Below are positions 35,473-43,945 of a stretch of DNA of 64,000 nucleotides, piece by piece. The DNA comes from Streptomyces bauhiniae. Its GTDB lineage: Bacteria > Actinomycetota > Actinomycetes > Streptomycetales > Streptomycetaceae. The DNA lies in contig NZ_SRRT01000002.1 of NCBI RefSeq assembly GCF_004784475.1, positions 744,001-808,000 on the forward strand. The letters are read 5' to 3'. Numbering within the stretch: the stretch's first letter is position 1; each line of letters begins with the position of its first letter. Position numbers and translations under genes: made by a program. A model generated the notes under the pieces. It was not told the origin of the DNA. It searched no databases and was given only the letters and a program-made list of their open reading frames with translations.

Positions 35473-36474
35473 ATGCGTGCCGCCCGTCTCATCCGCATGG
35501 CGCTTCTCGTCCAGTCCAGCCCCGGCCTGACCGCCGACGCCCTCGCCCGCGAACTGGACGTCTCCCGGCGTACGGTCATCCGCGACGCCCAGGCGCTCCA
35601 GGAGGCGGGCGTCCCCATCCGCGCCGAACGCGGCCGCGCGGGCGGCTATCACCTGGCGCCGGGTCACCGCACCCGGCTCACCACCCTGCACCCCACCGAG
35701 GCCGAGACCCTCTACCTCTCCGGCCTGCCCTCCGCGCTGCGCGACCTCGGCCTCTCCGACGCGGCGGACACCGCCCGGCTGAAGCTCTCCGCCACCCTGC
35801 TCCCCTCGCTCCGCGCGGCGGCCGAGTCCTCGGTGCGCCGTTTCCACCTGGACGCCCCGGCCTGGTTCCGCGAGCCGTCGGCCCCCGAGCTGCTCCCGGA
35901 GCTGGCCCGCGCGGTGTGGTCCGACCGCACCGTCGAGATCACCTACGCACGGCCGGGCCGGGACGACGCGGTGACCCGCCTGCTCCAGCCGTACGGGCTC
36001 GTGCTGAAGGCGGGCGTCTGGTACGTCGTGGGCCGGGTCCCGGCCGGGCGGGACGGCGCCTGGCGCACGTACCGCGTCGACCGGGTCACGGCCCTCTCCC
36101 CCACCGACGGCGAACCCTTCGTCCGCGACCCCGGCTTCGACCTGACCGCGTACTGGCGGGCCAACGCGGAGGCGTTCGCCCGGACCCTGCTGCGGACGAC
36201 GGCCACCCTGCGCCTCACCGAGCGCGGGCTCGCCCGCCTGCCCGCCGTCGCGGACCCGGCCGGGGTCGCGGACGCGCTGGCGTCCGCGAGCGGGCCGGAC
36301 GCCGACGGCCGGGTGACGGTCGAGCTGCCGGTGGAGTCGGAGGAGGTCGCGTTCGCCCAGCTCAGCGAGTTGGGCGCGGACGTGGAGGTGCTGGCCCCGG
36401 AGGGCCTGCGCGCCCGCTTCCGCGCGCACGCGCGGGCCCTCGCCGCGCTGTACGGGGTGGCCGGTCAGCGGTAG
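35473..36474 (+). CDS. HTH/WYL-domain transcriptional regulator (YafY type)
   Basis: A 333-aa regulator with an N-terminal winged HTH (LTADALARELDVSRRTVIRD) and a central WYL domain (VEITYARPG to TYRVDRVTALSPT). A C-terminal WCX extension (VTVELPVESEEVAFAQLSEL) follows. WYL domains sense nucleic acids or small ligands. The 3' end overlaps the convergent SDR gene by ten bases, so the two transcripts are antisense at their tails. Target unknown; the nearby SDR genes are candidates. Confidence 0.9.
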   Translation: MRAARLIRMALLVQSSPGLTADALARELDVSRRTVIRDAQALQEAGVPIRAERGRAGGYHLAPGHRTRLTTLHPTEAETLYLSGLPSALRDLGLSDAADTARLKLSATLLPSLRAAAESSVRRFHLDAPAWFREPSAPELLPELARAVWSDRTVEITYARPGRDDAVTRLLQPYGLVLKAGVWYVVGRVPAGRDGAWRTYRVDRVTALSPTDGEPFVRDPGFDLTAYWRANAEAFARTLLRTTATLRLTERGLARLPAVADPAGVADALASASGPDADGRVTVELPVESEEVAFAQLSELGADVEVLAPEGLRARFRAHARALAALYGVAGQR

Positions 36475-37406
36475 TCGTCGGGGGTGCCCTCCTTGCCGCC
36501 GAACTTGACCTCCTCGAAGTAGGCCCAGGCGTCCGGCCGGCTGCCGTCGATGTCCGTGAGGTCGTAGGTCTGGGCGAGTTCGGCGCTGGAGGTGGACCGG
36601 CCGTTCCAGCGGGCGGCGCGCTCGGGGTCGGCGGCGAGGGCGGCGATGCCGCGGGCGAGGTAGGCGGGCGACTCGGCGGTGGCGAAGTCGGGTTCCTGGG
36701 CGATGGCGTCACGCCAGTTCTCCTCGGTCACGCCGAAGTGGCCGAGCATCTGCTCCGAGCGCAGGAAGCCGGGCGTGACGGCGACGGCCGTACCGCCGTA
36801 CTCCGCGAGTTCCTCGCCCAGTCCGAAGGCGATGCGGAGGGGGGCGTTCTTGGCGAGGTCGTAGTAGAGGTTCTCCCGGTACCGGCGGTTGTAGACGGCC
36901 GTGCCGTCGGTGACCTCCACGTGCAGCGGGCCGTCGGAGCGGATCAGCAGTGGGAGGGCGAGCGCGGCGGTGATGACGTGCGAGCGCACCCCGAGTTCCA
37001 GGATGCGCAGGCCGTCGTCGAGCGGGGTCTCCCAGCTCTTCTTGCCGAAGACCGAGTTGACCAGCAGGTGTTCGCCGCCCCAGAGGTCGTTGACGAGGAT
37101 GTCGAGCCGCCCCTGCTCGCCCTCGATCCGCGCGACGAGCGCCCGCACCTGCTCGGGCTCCAGATGGTCGGTGGGTACGGCGATCCCGGTACCCCCGGCC
37201 GCCGTGACCAGTTCCGCCGTCTCCTCGATGGTCTCGGTGTCCCGCCCGACTTCGCTGGCCCGTTCGCGGGTGGTGCGTCCGGTGACGTAGACGGTGGCTC
37301 CGGCCCGGCCGAGCTCGACGGCCATCGCCCGTCCGGCGCCCCGAGTGGCCCCGGCGACGAGGGCGATGCGGCCGGCGAGCGGTGTGGTGAGGTGTTCTGT
37401 GGTCAT
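36465..37406 (-). CDS. SDR family oxidoreductase
   Basis: A 313-aa NAD(P)-dependent short-chain dehydrogenase. The cofactor loop is VAGATRGAGRAMAVELG. ILVNDLWGGEHL replaces the usual NNAG, and the catalytic Tyr-x3-Lys is YDLAK. The unusual NDLWGG segment marks a subgroup whose substrate is unknown. The start MTTEHLTT at 37406 is 19 bp from a 25-bp palindrome, so expression is probably controlled by a repressor binding there. Confidence 0.87.
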   Translation of the reverse strand: MTTEHLTTPLAGRIALVAGATRGAGRAMAVELGRAGATVYVTGRTTRERASEVGRDTETIEETAELVTAAGGTGIAVPTDHLEPEQVRALVARIEGEQGRLDILVNDLWGGEHLLVNSVFGKKSWETPLDDGLRILELGVRSHVITAALALPLLIRSDGPLHVEVTDGTAVYNRRYRENLYYDLAKNAPLRIAFGLGEELAEYGGTAVAVTPGFLRSEQMLGHFGVTEENWRDAIAQEPDFATAESPAYLARGIAALAADPERAARWNGRSTSSAELAQTYDLTDIDGSRPDAWAYFEEVKFGGKEGTPDDYR

Positions 37407-37424
37407 GCTTCTACGGTGCACGCC

Positions 37425-37449
37425 AAAGGTGACAGTTCACGTCACCTTT
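37425..37449. promoter_or_regulatory. 25-bp palindrome between two SDR genes, candidate operator
   Basis: AAAGGTGAC at 37425-37433 and GTCACCTTT at 37441-37449 are exact inverted repeats with a 7-nt spacer. The element fills most of the 44-bp gap between the two SDR genes, on the 5' side of the downstream one. Its size is typical of TetR- or MerR-type operators. No such regulator is encoded next to it. Confidence 0.6.
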
Positions 37450-37450
37450 T

Positions 37451-38293
37451 TCACGTGGCCTCGATTTCCTCGCCGACCACCGAGTACGCCGTGTCCCGGT
37501 GCGCGTCGTGCTCCGCCAGGCGGGTCGTCAGGGAGGCGCGGATGTCGTCGTACGTGTCCGAACCGAGGGGCAGGCGGAGCGGGGCCGCGCCGGAGTCGAC
37601 CAGGTCGATCATGGCCTGGGCGATCTTCTCCGGGGCGTTGGGCAGGACGAAGGTGCCGTCAGTGAGGGCCTGCCGGACCTCGCCGGCTGGGGTGTCGGCG
37701 TATTCCGGCATGGGCGGGGCGGTGTCCAGGGAGGCGCCGAAGCCGGTCGGGGTGGCGCCGGGTTCCACGATGGTGAGGGTGATGCCGAACGGGGCGATCT
37801 CCCGGGCGACCGTCTCGCAGAAGCCCTCGATGCCCCACTTGGAGGCGTGGTAGTAGCCGAAGCCGGGGTACGTGGTCTGGCCGCCGGCGGTGGAGACCTG
37901 GAGGATGCGGCCGTGGCCCTGGGCGCGCAGATGGGGCAGGGCGGCGCGGATGACGTGGATGGAGCCGAGCAGGTTGGTGTCGATCACCCGCCGGATCTGT
38001 TCCTCGGTGGCCTCCTCCACGGAGGCGAAGACGCCGTACCCCGCGTTGTTGACGATCACGTCGATCTCGCCCAGGTCCGCGAAGGCGTCGGCGACGACCC
38101 GCTCGGTCTCGGCGGTGTCGGTGACGTCGAGGCGGGCGGTCCAGAGCCGGTCGCCGTACTCGGCGCGCAGGTCGTCCAGGGCCTCGGGGCGGCGCAGGGT
38201 GGCCGCCACCCGGTCCCCGCGTGCGAGCAGCCGCTCGGTGAGGAGGCGGCCGAAGCCGGACGAGGTGCCCGTGATGAACCAGGTGCTGGTCAT
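37451..38293 (-). CDS. SDR family oxidoreductase
   Basis: A 280-aa classical short-chain dehydrogenase. It has the cofactor loop FITGTSSGFGRLLTERLL, VIVNNAGYGVFASVEE and the active site YYHASKWGIEGF with Tyr and Lys intact. The C-terminal part (AMIDLVDSGAAPLRLPLGSD) fits the retinol-dehydrogenase-like subgroup often annotated as oxidoreductase. The ATG follows GGAAGGAA. Repeats of GGACTTC lie in its promoter. It is upstream of the other SDR on the same strand, but the palindrome between them suggests separate control. Confidence 0.9.
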   Translation of the reverse strand: MTSTWFITGTSSGFGRLLTERLLARGDRVAATLRRPEALDDLRAEYGDRLWTARLDVTDTAETERVVADAFADLGEIDVIVNNAGYGVFASVEEATEEQIRRVIDTNLLGSIHVIRAALPHLRAQGHGRILQVSTAGGQTTYPGFGYYHASKWGIEGFCETVAREIAPFGITLTIVEPGATPTGFGASLDTAPPMPEYADTPAGEVRQALTDGTFVLPNAPEKIAQAMIDLVDSGAAPLRLPLGSDTYDDIRASLTTRLAEHDAHRDTAYSVVGEEIEAT

Positions 38294-38308
38294 GGTGTTC
38301 CTTCCGGT

Positions 38309-38346
38309 GAAGTCCCTTGACGACGCTAGGACTTCGCGTGGACTTC
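38309..38346 (-). promoter_or_regulatory. Promoter with GGACTTC repeats, candidate regulator site
   Basis: GGACTTC occurs at 38329-38335 and 38340-38346, with the inverse GAAGTCC at 38309-38315. On the minus strand this gives GAAGTCC-N4-GAAGTCC followed by TAGCGT, a plausible -10, and CCTTGA upstream as -35. Direct repeats 11 bp apart overlapping the promoter suggest a regulator binding one DNA face. Confidence 0.45.
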
Positions 38347-38357
38347 AAGGCAAGCGG

Positions 38358-39254
38358 TCAGGCCGAGTGGATGGACCGCACCTCATAGGCGACCGCCGGG
38401 CTCGGTACCGGGCCCCGGCAGGTGAGCCGGTAGGGGGCCGTGCGGTGGGCGTGCACCTCGATGTCGAACGCGGTCGGGTGCGGCGCGTGGAGTTCGACGC
38501 GGACGCGCCAGTCGTCGCCGTCGCGCGCGGTGCCGGTGACCGTGTAGTCGTGCCGCCCGGCCGGGCCGAAGCGGGCGAGCAGCGCGGCGACGGCGACCTG
38601 CTGGGGCGGGGCCAGGTCGGTGTACCCGCGCAGGAAGTCGGGGTGGATGCGCCCGGCGAGGTGCTCCTCGACCACGCCCACGGCCGAGGCGGGGTCGAGG
38701 AGGCCGTAGTACGTCCCGTCGGGGACGACGACCACGTTGGCGGCGAACCGGTCCCCGCCCACGTGGGTGCACTCCCAGACGAGGTTGGGCCACCGCTCGC
38801 TGAGCGCCCGCGCCACGGGCCGGCCGCGTACCGCGCAGCAGATGTCGTGCTGCCCGTGCACACAGACCAGGACGACCGGCGGCTCGTCGAGATGACCCGG
38901 CGACCGGAGGGCCTCGGCGATCTCCACGAGGTCCTGGTCGCTGCTCCAGGTGCCCCAGCGCTGGCGGTAGGCGCCCGACCGCTCGTAGTGCAGTACGGCC
39001 CAGCGGCCGGGCCCCTCGGGTCTGGGACGGACGAGCCGCCTGATGAGGAAGATGCGGGCGCGTACGGCGTGGGCGGCGGCCCAGACGTGGGCCTTGACGA
39101 CCGGGTCCAGGTCGATGCCGTCGTAGCCGTTGGTCGGCCAGGCGCCCCGGTACTCGATCAGCACCCAGACCGTGCCGCGCGGCGCGGTGCCCGCGAGGGA
39201 GTCGCCGCGTATCCGGGCGGCGTCGGCGCAGAAGAACCGGTCGGTGGTGGTCAC
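38358..39254 (-). CDS. Sucrase/ferredoxin-like (AIM32-type) [2Fe-2S] protein
   Basis: A 298-aa thioredoxin-fold ferredoxin-like protein. The cluster region reads VCVHGQHDICCAVRGRPVA and then CTHVGGDRFAANVVVVP, matching the Suc_Fer/AIM32 family. That family binds a [2Fe-2S] centre through Cys and His. The second His of the eukaryotic HxGGH pattern is Asp here. A redox or electron-donor role is likely. The GTG at 39254 begins eight bases after the oxygenase stop codon; an ATG at 39329 would overlap that gene. The tight placement suggests it serves the oxygenase next door (inference). Confidence 0.82.
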   Translation of the reverse strand: MTTTDRFFCADAARIRGDSLAGTAPRGTVWVLIEYRGAWPTNGYDGIDLDPVVKAHVWAAAHAVRARIFLIRRLVRPRPEGPGRWAVLHYERSGAYRQRWGTWSSDQDLVEIAEALRSPGHLDEPPVVLVCVHGQHDICCAVRGRPVARALSERWPNLVWECTHVGGDRFAANVVVVPDGTYYGLLDPASAVGVVEEHLAGRIHPDFLRGYTDLAPPQQVAVAALLARFGPAGRHDYTVTGTARDGDDWRVRVELHAPHPTAFDIEVHAHRTAPYRLTCRGPVPSPAVAYEVRSIHSA

Positions 39255-39261
39255 CGGGCCG

Positions 39262-40464
39262 CTACTGTCCGCCCGGCAGCAGCACGCCCGCGCGGAGCAG
39301 CCGTCCGGCGAGGGGGAGCCCGAGGTCACCGGCCGTACGGACCTCGCCGTCCAGCAGGCGGGTCACGGCGGGCAGGTCGGCCGCGGGGAGGTCGAGCCAG
39401 CCGACGCGGGTCATCAGCCGGGCCCCCTCCAGCCGGGCCTCCAGGGCGTCGCGCAGGCGTACGGGCGACTCGGGGGCGAGGGCGTCGACGGCGGCGAGCT
39501 GGGCCAGCGGGCCGAGCGGCGCCGGACGGCCCTGGCCGCGCCGGGTGCGGTGGAACAGCGGGGCGGGGTCGGCGTCGGCGACGGCCGCGGTGAGGCGGGC
39601 GCGGACGCCGTCGAGCACCTCGGCCGTGGCGTCGGCGCCGAGCGGCAGCGTGGCACGGGTCCAGGGGTCCTCGCGGAGCGCGGCGAGGGCGGCTTCGGCG
39701 AGCTGTTCGGCCAGCGCGTACCGGGTCCAGACGTGGACGCCGAGGGTCAGATGGACGGAGACCTCGCCCTTGGCGCGGGCGGCGTGCAGCCAGCCGCGCG
39801 GCAGATAGAGGACGTCGCCGGGCTCCAGCACGGTGTCGATGTACGCGGGCCCCTCCGCCGCCTCGGCGACGGCGGCCCGGTGGTCGGTCCACGGCTGGTC
39901 CCGGAGGGGGTCGCGGTGGACGGGCTCGTGGACGAGCCAGCGCTTGCTGCCCTGGATCTGGATCACGAACACGTCGTGGACGTCGTAGTGGTCGTTGAAG
40001 CCCTGGTTCTGCGGCGGGGTGATGTAGGCGTTGGCCTGCACCGGGTGCCCCAGCTCGGCGCCCAGCGCGGCGCACAGTTCCCCGACCGGCGCCCAGGTGC
40101 GCTGGAGGGCCTGGAGGACGAGGGTGGCGCCGTCGGCGAACAGCCGCCACAGCTTGGTGTCGTCGAGCTGGTCGGCGATGGTGGCGCCGACTCCGCCGGG
40201 CGAGGTGTAGGACGACTCGGGGAGCACGGTGCCGTTCTTGGCGACGCGGAGGAAGGGCGTGCGCAGGCCCCGGCGCGCGAGGAGTTCGTCCACCGCGCCG
40301 GCGTCGAGCACGTCGGAGAAGTCGCTCGCGTGCCGGGTGAGCAGCGCGGTGCGCGACCAGACGTCCCGTGCGAAGACGTCGGGGGCGAGGCCGGTCAGAC
40401 GGCGCTCCAGAATCCCGGCACCCGTGGGGGTGCCGGGATCAGGGGAGTCGGCCGGGCCGCTCAA
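39262..40464 (-). CDS. JmjC/cupin-4 family protein hydroxylase-like oxygenase
   Basis: A 400-aa Fe(II)/2-oxoglutarate oxygenase-type protein of the cupin-4 (ribosomal-oxygenase, NO66/YcfD-like) family. The iron-binding HxD is in FNDHYDVHDVF, and the distal His is in VLYLPRGWLHAA. IQIQGSKRWLVHEP is the family's beta-strand signature. Known relatives hydroxylate Arg or His in ribosomal proteins. The TTG start at 40464 overlaps the stop of the repeat-protein gene (TTGA), so translation is coupled. The repeat protein and the Fe-S gene on either side suggest a substrate-enzyme-electron donor set (inference). Confidence 0.85.
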   Translation of the reverse strand: MSGPADSPDPGTPTGAGILERRLTGLAPDVFARDVWSRTALLTRHASDFSDVLDAGAVDELLARRGLRTPFLRVAKNGTVLPESSYTSPGGVGATIADQLDDTKLWRLFADGATLVLQALQRTWAPVGELCAALGAELGHPVQANAYITPPQNQGFNDHYDVHDVFVIQIQGSKRWLVHEPVHRDPLRDQPWTDHRAAVAEAAEGPAYIDTVLEPGDVLYLPRGWLHAARAKGEVSVHLTLGVHVWTRYALAEQLAEAALAALREDPWTRATLPLGADATAEVLDGVRARLTAAVADADPAPLFHRTRRGQGRPAPLGPLAQLAAVDALAPESPVRLRDALEARLEGARLMTRVGWLDLPAADLPAVTRLLDGEVRTAGDLGLPLAGRLLRAGVLLPGGQ

Positions 40465-40856
40465 GCGCCGCCGTCCGCGCCACCGTCGTGTACACCGGGC
40501 TGACCGGCGGCACCACCGTCGGCCGGACCCTCGGCACCGTCGTCGGCGCCACCGTCCGCGCCGCCGTCGTGGACACCGGGGACACCGGCCGCGCCCCCGT
40601 CGGCGGGACCCTCGGCGCCCTCGTCCGCGCTCCCGTCGGCTCCGCCGTCGTGGACACCGGGAACACCGGCCGCGCCGCCGTCCGCCGGACCCTCGGCACT
40701 GCCGTCCGCGCCACCGTCGTGCACGCCGGGAACGCCCGCCGCACCGCCGTCCGCAGGACCTTCGGCGCTGCCGTCCGCACCGCCGTCGTGCACACCGGGC
40801 TCGCCGGCCGCCCCGCCGTCCGCGGGGCCCTCGTGCTGGTGATCGGAAGTAGCCAC
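40461..40856 (-). CDS. Pentarepeat Gly/Ala/Asp/His protein (131 aa), possible oxygenase substrate
   Basis: A GTG start with a very strong AGGAGG site. After an eight-residue head (VATSDHQH) the protein is five tandem repeats of 23 or 27 residues. Each reads EGPADGGAAG, then one variable residue (E, V, V, V, Q), then PGVHDGGADG and a short S/G-A-rich linker. Each repeat has exactly one His and one HDGGADG core. It has no Cys, signal or membrane segment. At DNA level the repeats are also nearly identical, so unequal crossing-over can change copy number. Coupling to the JmjC oxygenase suggests the repeats are modified. No known family. Confidence 0.75.
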   Translation of the reverse strand: MATSDHQHEGPADGGAAGEPGVHDGGADGSAEGPADGGAAGVPGVHDGGADGSAEGPADGGAAGVPGVHDGGADGSADEGAEGPADGGAAGVPGVHDGGADGGADDGAEGPADGGAAGQPGVHDGGADGGA

Positions 40857-40966
40857 AGTTCCTCCTCGCCGTCGCCGTGGTGGACCCTCCGGCGGCGCGC
40901 AGCGTGCCGGTGGGCCCCTCCGACTACCGTCACCCAGAAACCGGCCGTCTGCATCCGGTGGGCGGC

Positions 40967-41551
40967 TCAGCCGGCCAGCGCGTCCGGGTCGCCCGGCCGG
41001 CCGCCCTCGGCCAGCGCGTCGGCGGCCCGGCCCCGGTACTCCCGGTAGCGCCGCAGGTACGACCGCGCCATGGGCCCCGGCGGGACGCCCCGCGCGAAGG
41101 CCCGCATGTTCCGTTCGCCCGCGTTGTAGCCGAGGGCGAGCAGCTCGTCGCGGGTGTAGCGGCGCACGTCGGTACGCGGGAGGGCCCGGTCGAGGTCCCT
41201 GAGGTGCAGGGCGGCGACGCGGACGGCGAACGCGGGATCGTCCCGCAGGTCTTCCCAGCGCCCCGACAGACCGTACGCGCGCCGGACCGACTCGAAGGCC
41301 GCCCGGTGCATGTTGGCCACACCGAAGGACGCGCCGGGCTTCCACCACTGCCAGAGGCGCTCCAGGAGCGGGTGGTGCGGTTTGTACGCCTCGTTGTGCA
41401 GCACGGTCATCAGCAGCACCGGCGACACCCCGGCCGTCTCGGCGCTGCGGGCCACGGTCCCGGCGTAGTCGGCGGGGTCGTAGCCGCCGGGCAGCAGGGG
41501 CGGGGTGGGGGCGCGGCCGGGATCGTGCGCCTGCGTCGGTCTTCTGTCCAT
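40967..41551 (-). CDS. Lytic transglycosylase-like (SLT domain) protein
   Basis: A 194-aa protein with a lysozyme-like SLT fold. VSPVLLMTVLHNEAYKPHHP contains the candidate catalytic Glu, then FGVANMHRAAFE and LLALGYNAGERNMRAFARG (the SLT YNAG motif). It lacks a clear signal peptide from the ATG at 41551, so it may act in the cytoplasm, be exported another way, or be phage-derived. A longer frame to 41638 adds no signal peptide either. It lies 110 bp upstream of the repeat-protein gene on the same strand. Confidence 0.78.
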   Translation of the reverse strand: MDRRPTQAHDPGRAPTPPLLPGGYDPADYAGTVARSAETAGVSPVLLMTVLHNEAYKPHHPLLERLWQWWKPGASFGVANMHRAAFESVRRAYGLSGRWEDLRDDPAFAVRVAALHLRDLDRALPRTDVRRYTRDELLALGYNAGERNMRAFARGVPPGPMARSYLRRYREYRGRAADALAEGGRPGDPDALAG

Positions 41552-41642
41552 GAGCACGGCCTTTCCCCTGCCACCAGCCGGACGGCGGAACGCCCGCCGC
41601 CCTTCTGGCCACCAAGTGCCCGTGCGCCCCGGCCTCAATCCC

Positions 41643-42458
41643 CTACCTCGGGGTGGTCCGCCCGACCCCCGCGTACACCCAGTACTCGGTCGGGTTGTCC
41701 GGCAGGGCCTCCGCCGGGTCGGGGCGCCACAGCGGGACGTGGACCAGGCCGGGCTCGGCGAGGTCGAAGCCGTCGAAGAGGCCGAGGATCTCCTCGTACG
41801 AGCGGGCGGTCACCGGAGAGGTGGCGCGGGACCGGTAGAGCTGCCCGACGGCGGCGGCGGTGTCGGGGCGGTCCTGGTTGGTCGCGTGGGACATCGCCAG
41901 CCAGCTCCCCTCGGGCAGCGCGTCCCGGAAGGCGCCGACGAGGGCGCGCGGGTCCTCCTCCGGGGTGATGAAGTGCAGGATCGTGATCATCAGTACGGCG
42001 ACGGGCTGCTCGAAGTCGATCAGCTTACGGAGCTGCGGCGACTGCAGGATGTCGGCGGGCCTGCGGATGTCGCCGTCGACGATGTCCGCGTACGGGTTGT
42101 CCGCGAGCAGGGACGCGCTGTGCGCCACGGCGACCGGATCGTTGTCGACGTACACCACGCGGGCGTCCGGGTCGGCCGCCTGGGCCACCTCGTGGACGTT
42201 GCCCTGGGTGGGGATGCCGGAGCCGAGGTCGATGAACTGCCGTACCCCGGAGTCGATCAGGAAGCGCACGGCCCGGCCGAGGAAGTCCCGGTTGGCCCGT
42301 GCGAGCGTACGCACCTGGGGGTCGATGGCGGTGAAGGCGGCCACCGCCTCCCGGTCGATGGCGAAGTTGTGCTGTCCGCCCAGCATCGCGTCGTACATCC
42401 GGGCGACGCTCGCCTTGTCGGGCTCTGACCCGGAACCTGCCACCGCGCTGTCGGACAT
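41643..42458 (-). CDS. DUF574 SAM-dependent methyltransferase
   Basis: A 271-aa methyltransferase of the actinobacterial DUF574 (Methyltransf_19) family. VARMYDAMLGGQHNFAIDRE is the N-terminal signature. The SAM loop is FIDLGSGIPTQGNVHEVA, then VVYVDNDPVAVAHS. ILHFITPEEDPRALV and MSHAT close the fold. Streptomyces genomes carry many copies, often next to XRE/DUF397 or SpoIIE genes as here. Substrates are unknown. The ATG follows GGAAGGAAG. It is divergent from the SpoIIE phosphatase gene. Confidence 0.9.
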   Translation of the reverse strand: MSDSAVAGSGSEPDKASVARMYDAMLGGQHNFAIDREAVAAFTAIDPQVRTLARANRDFLGRAVRFLIDSGVRQFIDLGSGIPTQGNVHEVAQAADPDARVVYVDNDPVAVAHSASLLADNPYADIVDGDIRRPADILQSPQLRKLIDFEQPVAVLMITILHFITPEEDPRALVGAFRDALPEGSWLAMSHATNQDRPDTAAAVGQLYRSRATSPVTARSYEEILGLFDGFDLAEPGLVHVPLWRPDPAEALPDNPTEYWVYAGVGRTTPR

Positions 42459-42484
42459 CGCAACTTCCTTCCCTCGCATGCGAC

Positions 42485-43945
42485 TTGACGACGCATCATA
42501 TAGTTGCCCGGAACGACGAGCGACGCCCCGCCCCGCCTCCCACGGCCCGGCGCGCGGTCGGTCGCCCTCACCCCCGGAAAGGCACGACTCTGCGGAACGA
42601 CCCGCGCAGCCGCATCGACGAACCGCCCGCCGCCCGGACCTCGCCGCGCCGGCCGCTCCTGACCCCCGCCGCCGACGCGATCGGCTCGGCGCTCGATCTC
42701 GCCCTGACCGGCGCCCAGTTCACCCACGCGCTGGCCCCCGCCTTCGCCGACGCGGCCTCGGTGTACCTGCTGGAGCGGTGGCGCCGGGGGGAGAACGCGG
42801 GCGTGGCGCCGGACCCGCCGCGCATCGAGGCGCACCGGCTGGCGCTGCGGGTGGGGGCGGACGCGCGCGAGGACTGGGAGAAGCTGCTGCCGGTCGGCGA
42901 GGTGATCGTCTTCCCCCGCGAGACGCCGTACGCCCGCGCGTTGTCCTCGGGGCAGGCGCAGTTGCTGGACTCGGTGGACCCGCACACCTCGGCGCGGCTG
43001 CGCGCCTCCGGCAACGGGGACGCGCGGATGGACGAGTTGCTACGGACGGCGTCCTTCCTGGTGGTGCCGCTGCGGGTGCGGGGGGCCGCGATCGGCTTCG
43101 TCGCGTGCACGCGGGGTCCGCACCGGGAGCCGTTCGGGTCCACCGAGGTGGCGGCCGTGGAGGCGCTGGCGGCGCGGGCCTCGGTCGCCCTGGACAACGC
43201 CCGCCGCTACGAGCACGAGCGGCGCACCACGCTGGCCATCCGCGGCAGCCTGCCCTCGGGCACGCTGCAGCGCTTCGAGGGGTGCCGGGTGAGCCACGGC
43301 TCGCTGCCCGCCGGGGAGGACACGGTGATAGGCGGCGACTGGTACGACGTGCTGCGGCGGCCGGACGGGCGGGTCAGCCTGATCGTGGGCGACGCGATGG
43401 GCCACGGCCCGGAGTCCGCCGTCGCCATGCTCCAACTCCGCACGGCGGTACGGGCGTTCGCCGGGTTCGACATACCGGCGGTGGATCTGGTGCGCCGGCT
43501 CGACGCACTGGCCTGTGACACGCCCGGTGCTTCCTTCGCCACCTGTGTGTACGCCGAGTGGTCGCCGGCGGAGCGCACCTGCACCGTGGTGAGCGCGGGC
43601 CATCCGCCCCCGCTGCTGCGCGGCCCGGACGGGAAGACGGCTCCGATCCCCCTGACGGAGCCCGGCCTGCCCTTGGGACTCGGCACCGGCCACTACGAGG
43701 CGACCGTGTTCAACGTCCCGGAGCCCGCCCTGCTGGTGCTGTACAGCGACGGTCTGGTGGAGTCCCGCGAGGCCGACATAGACCACCAGATAGCCCGCCT
43801 GGCCGACTCCCTGGACGCGGCCGCTCCCGAACTGGGCGCCGATCTGCCCGCGCTGTGCGAGCACCTGCTGCACGCGCCCTCGGGCACGAGCGGCACGGAC
43901 GACCGGACCCTGTTACTGGCCCAACTCACGCCCGCCGAAGGCTGA
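42485..43945 (+). CDS. GAF-SpoIIE (PP2C) serine phosphatase
   Basis: Up to 486 aa. A GAF domain (about residues 60-240) precedes a SpoIIE phosphatase domain (about 265-485) with GGDWYDVLRRPDGRVSLIVG, GDAMGHG and a late GTDDRTLLLAQL. It would dephosphorylate an anti-sigma antagonist. The start is uncertain. The frame opens at a TTG (42485) inside the promoter region. No ATG or GTG lies between there and codon 90, and homology seems to begin near codon 36 at an LRNDP segment encoded by CTG. Its stop abuts the convergent HATPase gene. Confidence 0.85.
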   Translation: MTTHHIVARNDERRPAPPPTARRAVGRPHPRKGTTLRNDPRSRIDEPPAARTSPRRPLLTPAADAIGSALDLALTGAQFTHALAPAFADAASVYLLERWRRGENAGVAPDPPRIEAHRLALRVGADAREDWEKLLPVGEVIVFPRETPYARALSSGQAQLLDSVDPHTSARLRASGNGDARMDELLRTASFLVVPLRVRGAAIGFVACTRGPHREPFGSTEVAAVEALAARASVALDNARRYEHERRTTLAIRGSLPSGTLQRFEGCRVSHGSLPAGEDTVIGGDWYDVLRRPDGRVSLIVGDAMGHGPESAVAMLQLRTAVRAFAGFDIPAVDLVRRLDALACDTPGASFATCVYAEWSPAERTCTVVSAGHPPPLLRGPDGKTAPIPLTEPGLPLGLGTGHYEATVFNVPEPALLVLYSDGLVESREADIDHQIARLADSLDAAAPELGADLPALCEHLLHAPSGTSGTDDRTLLLAQLTPAEG

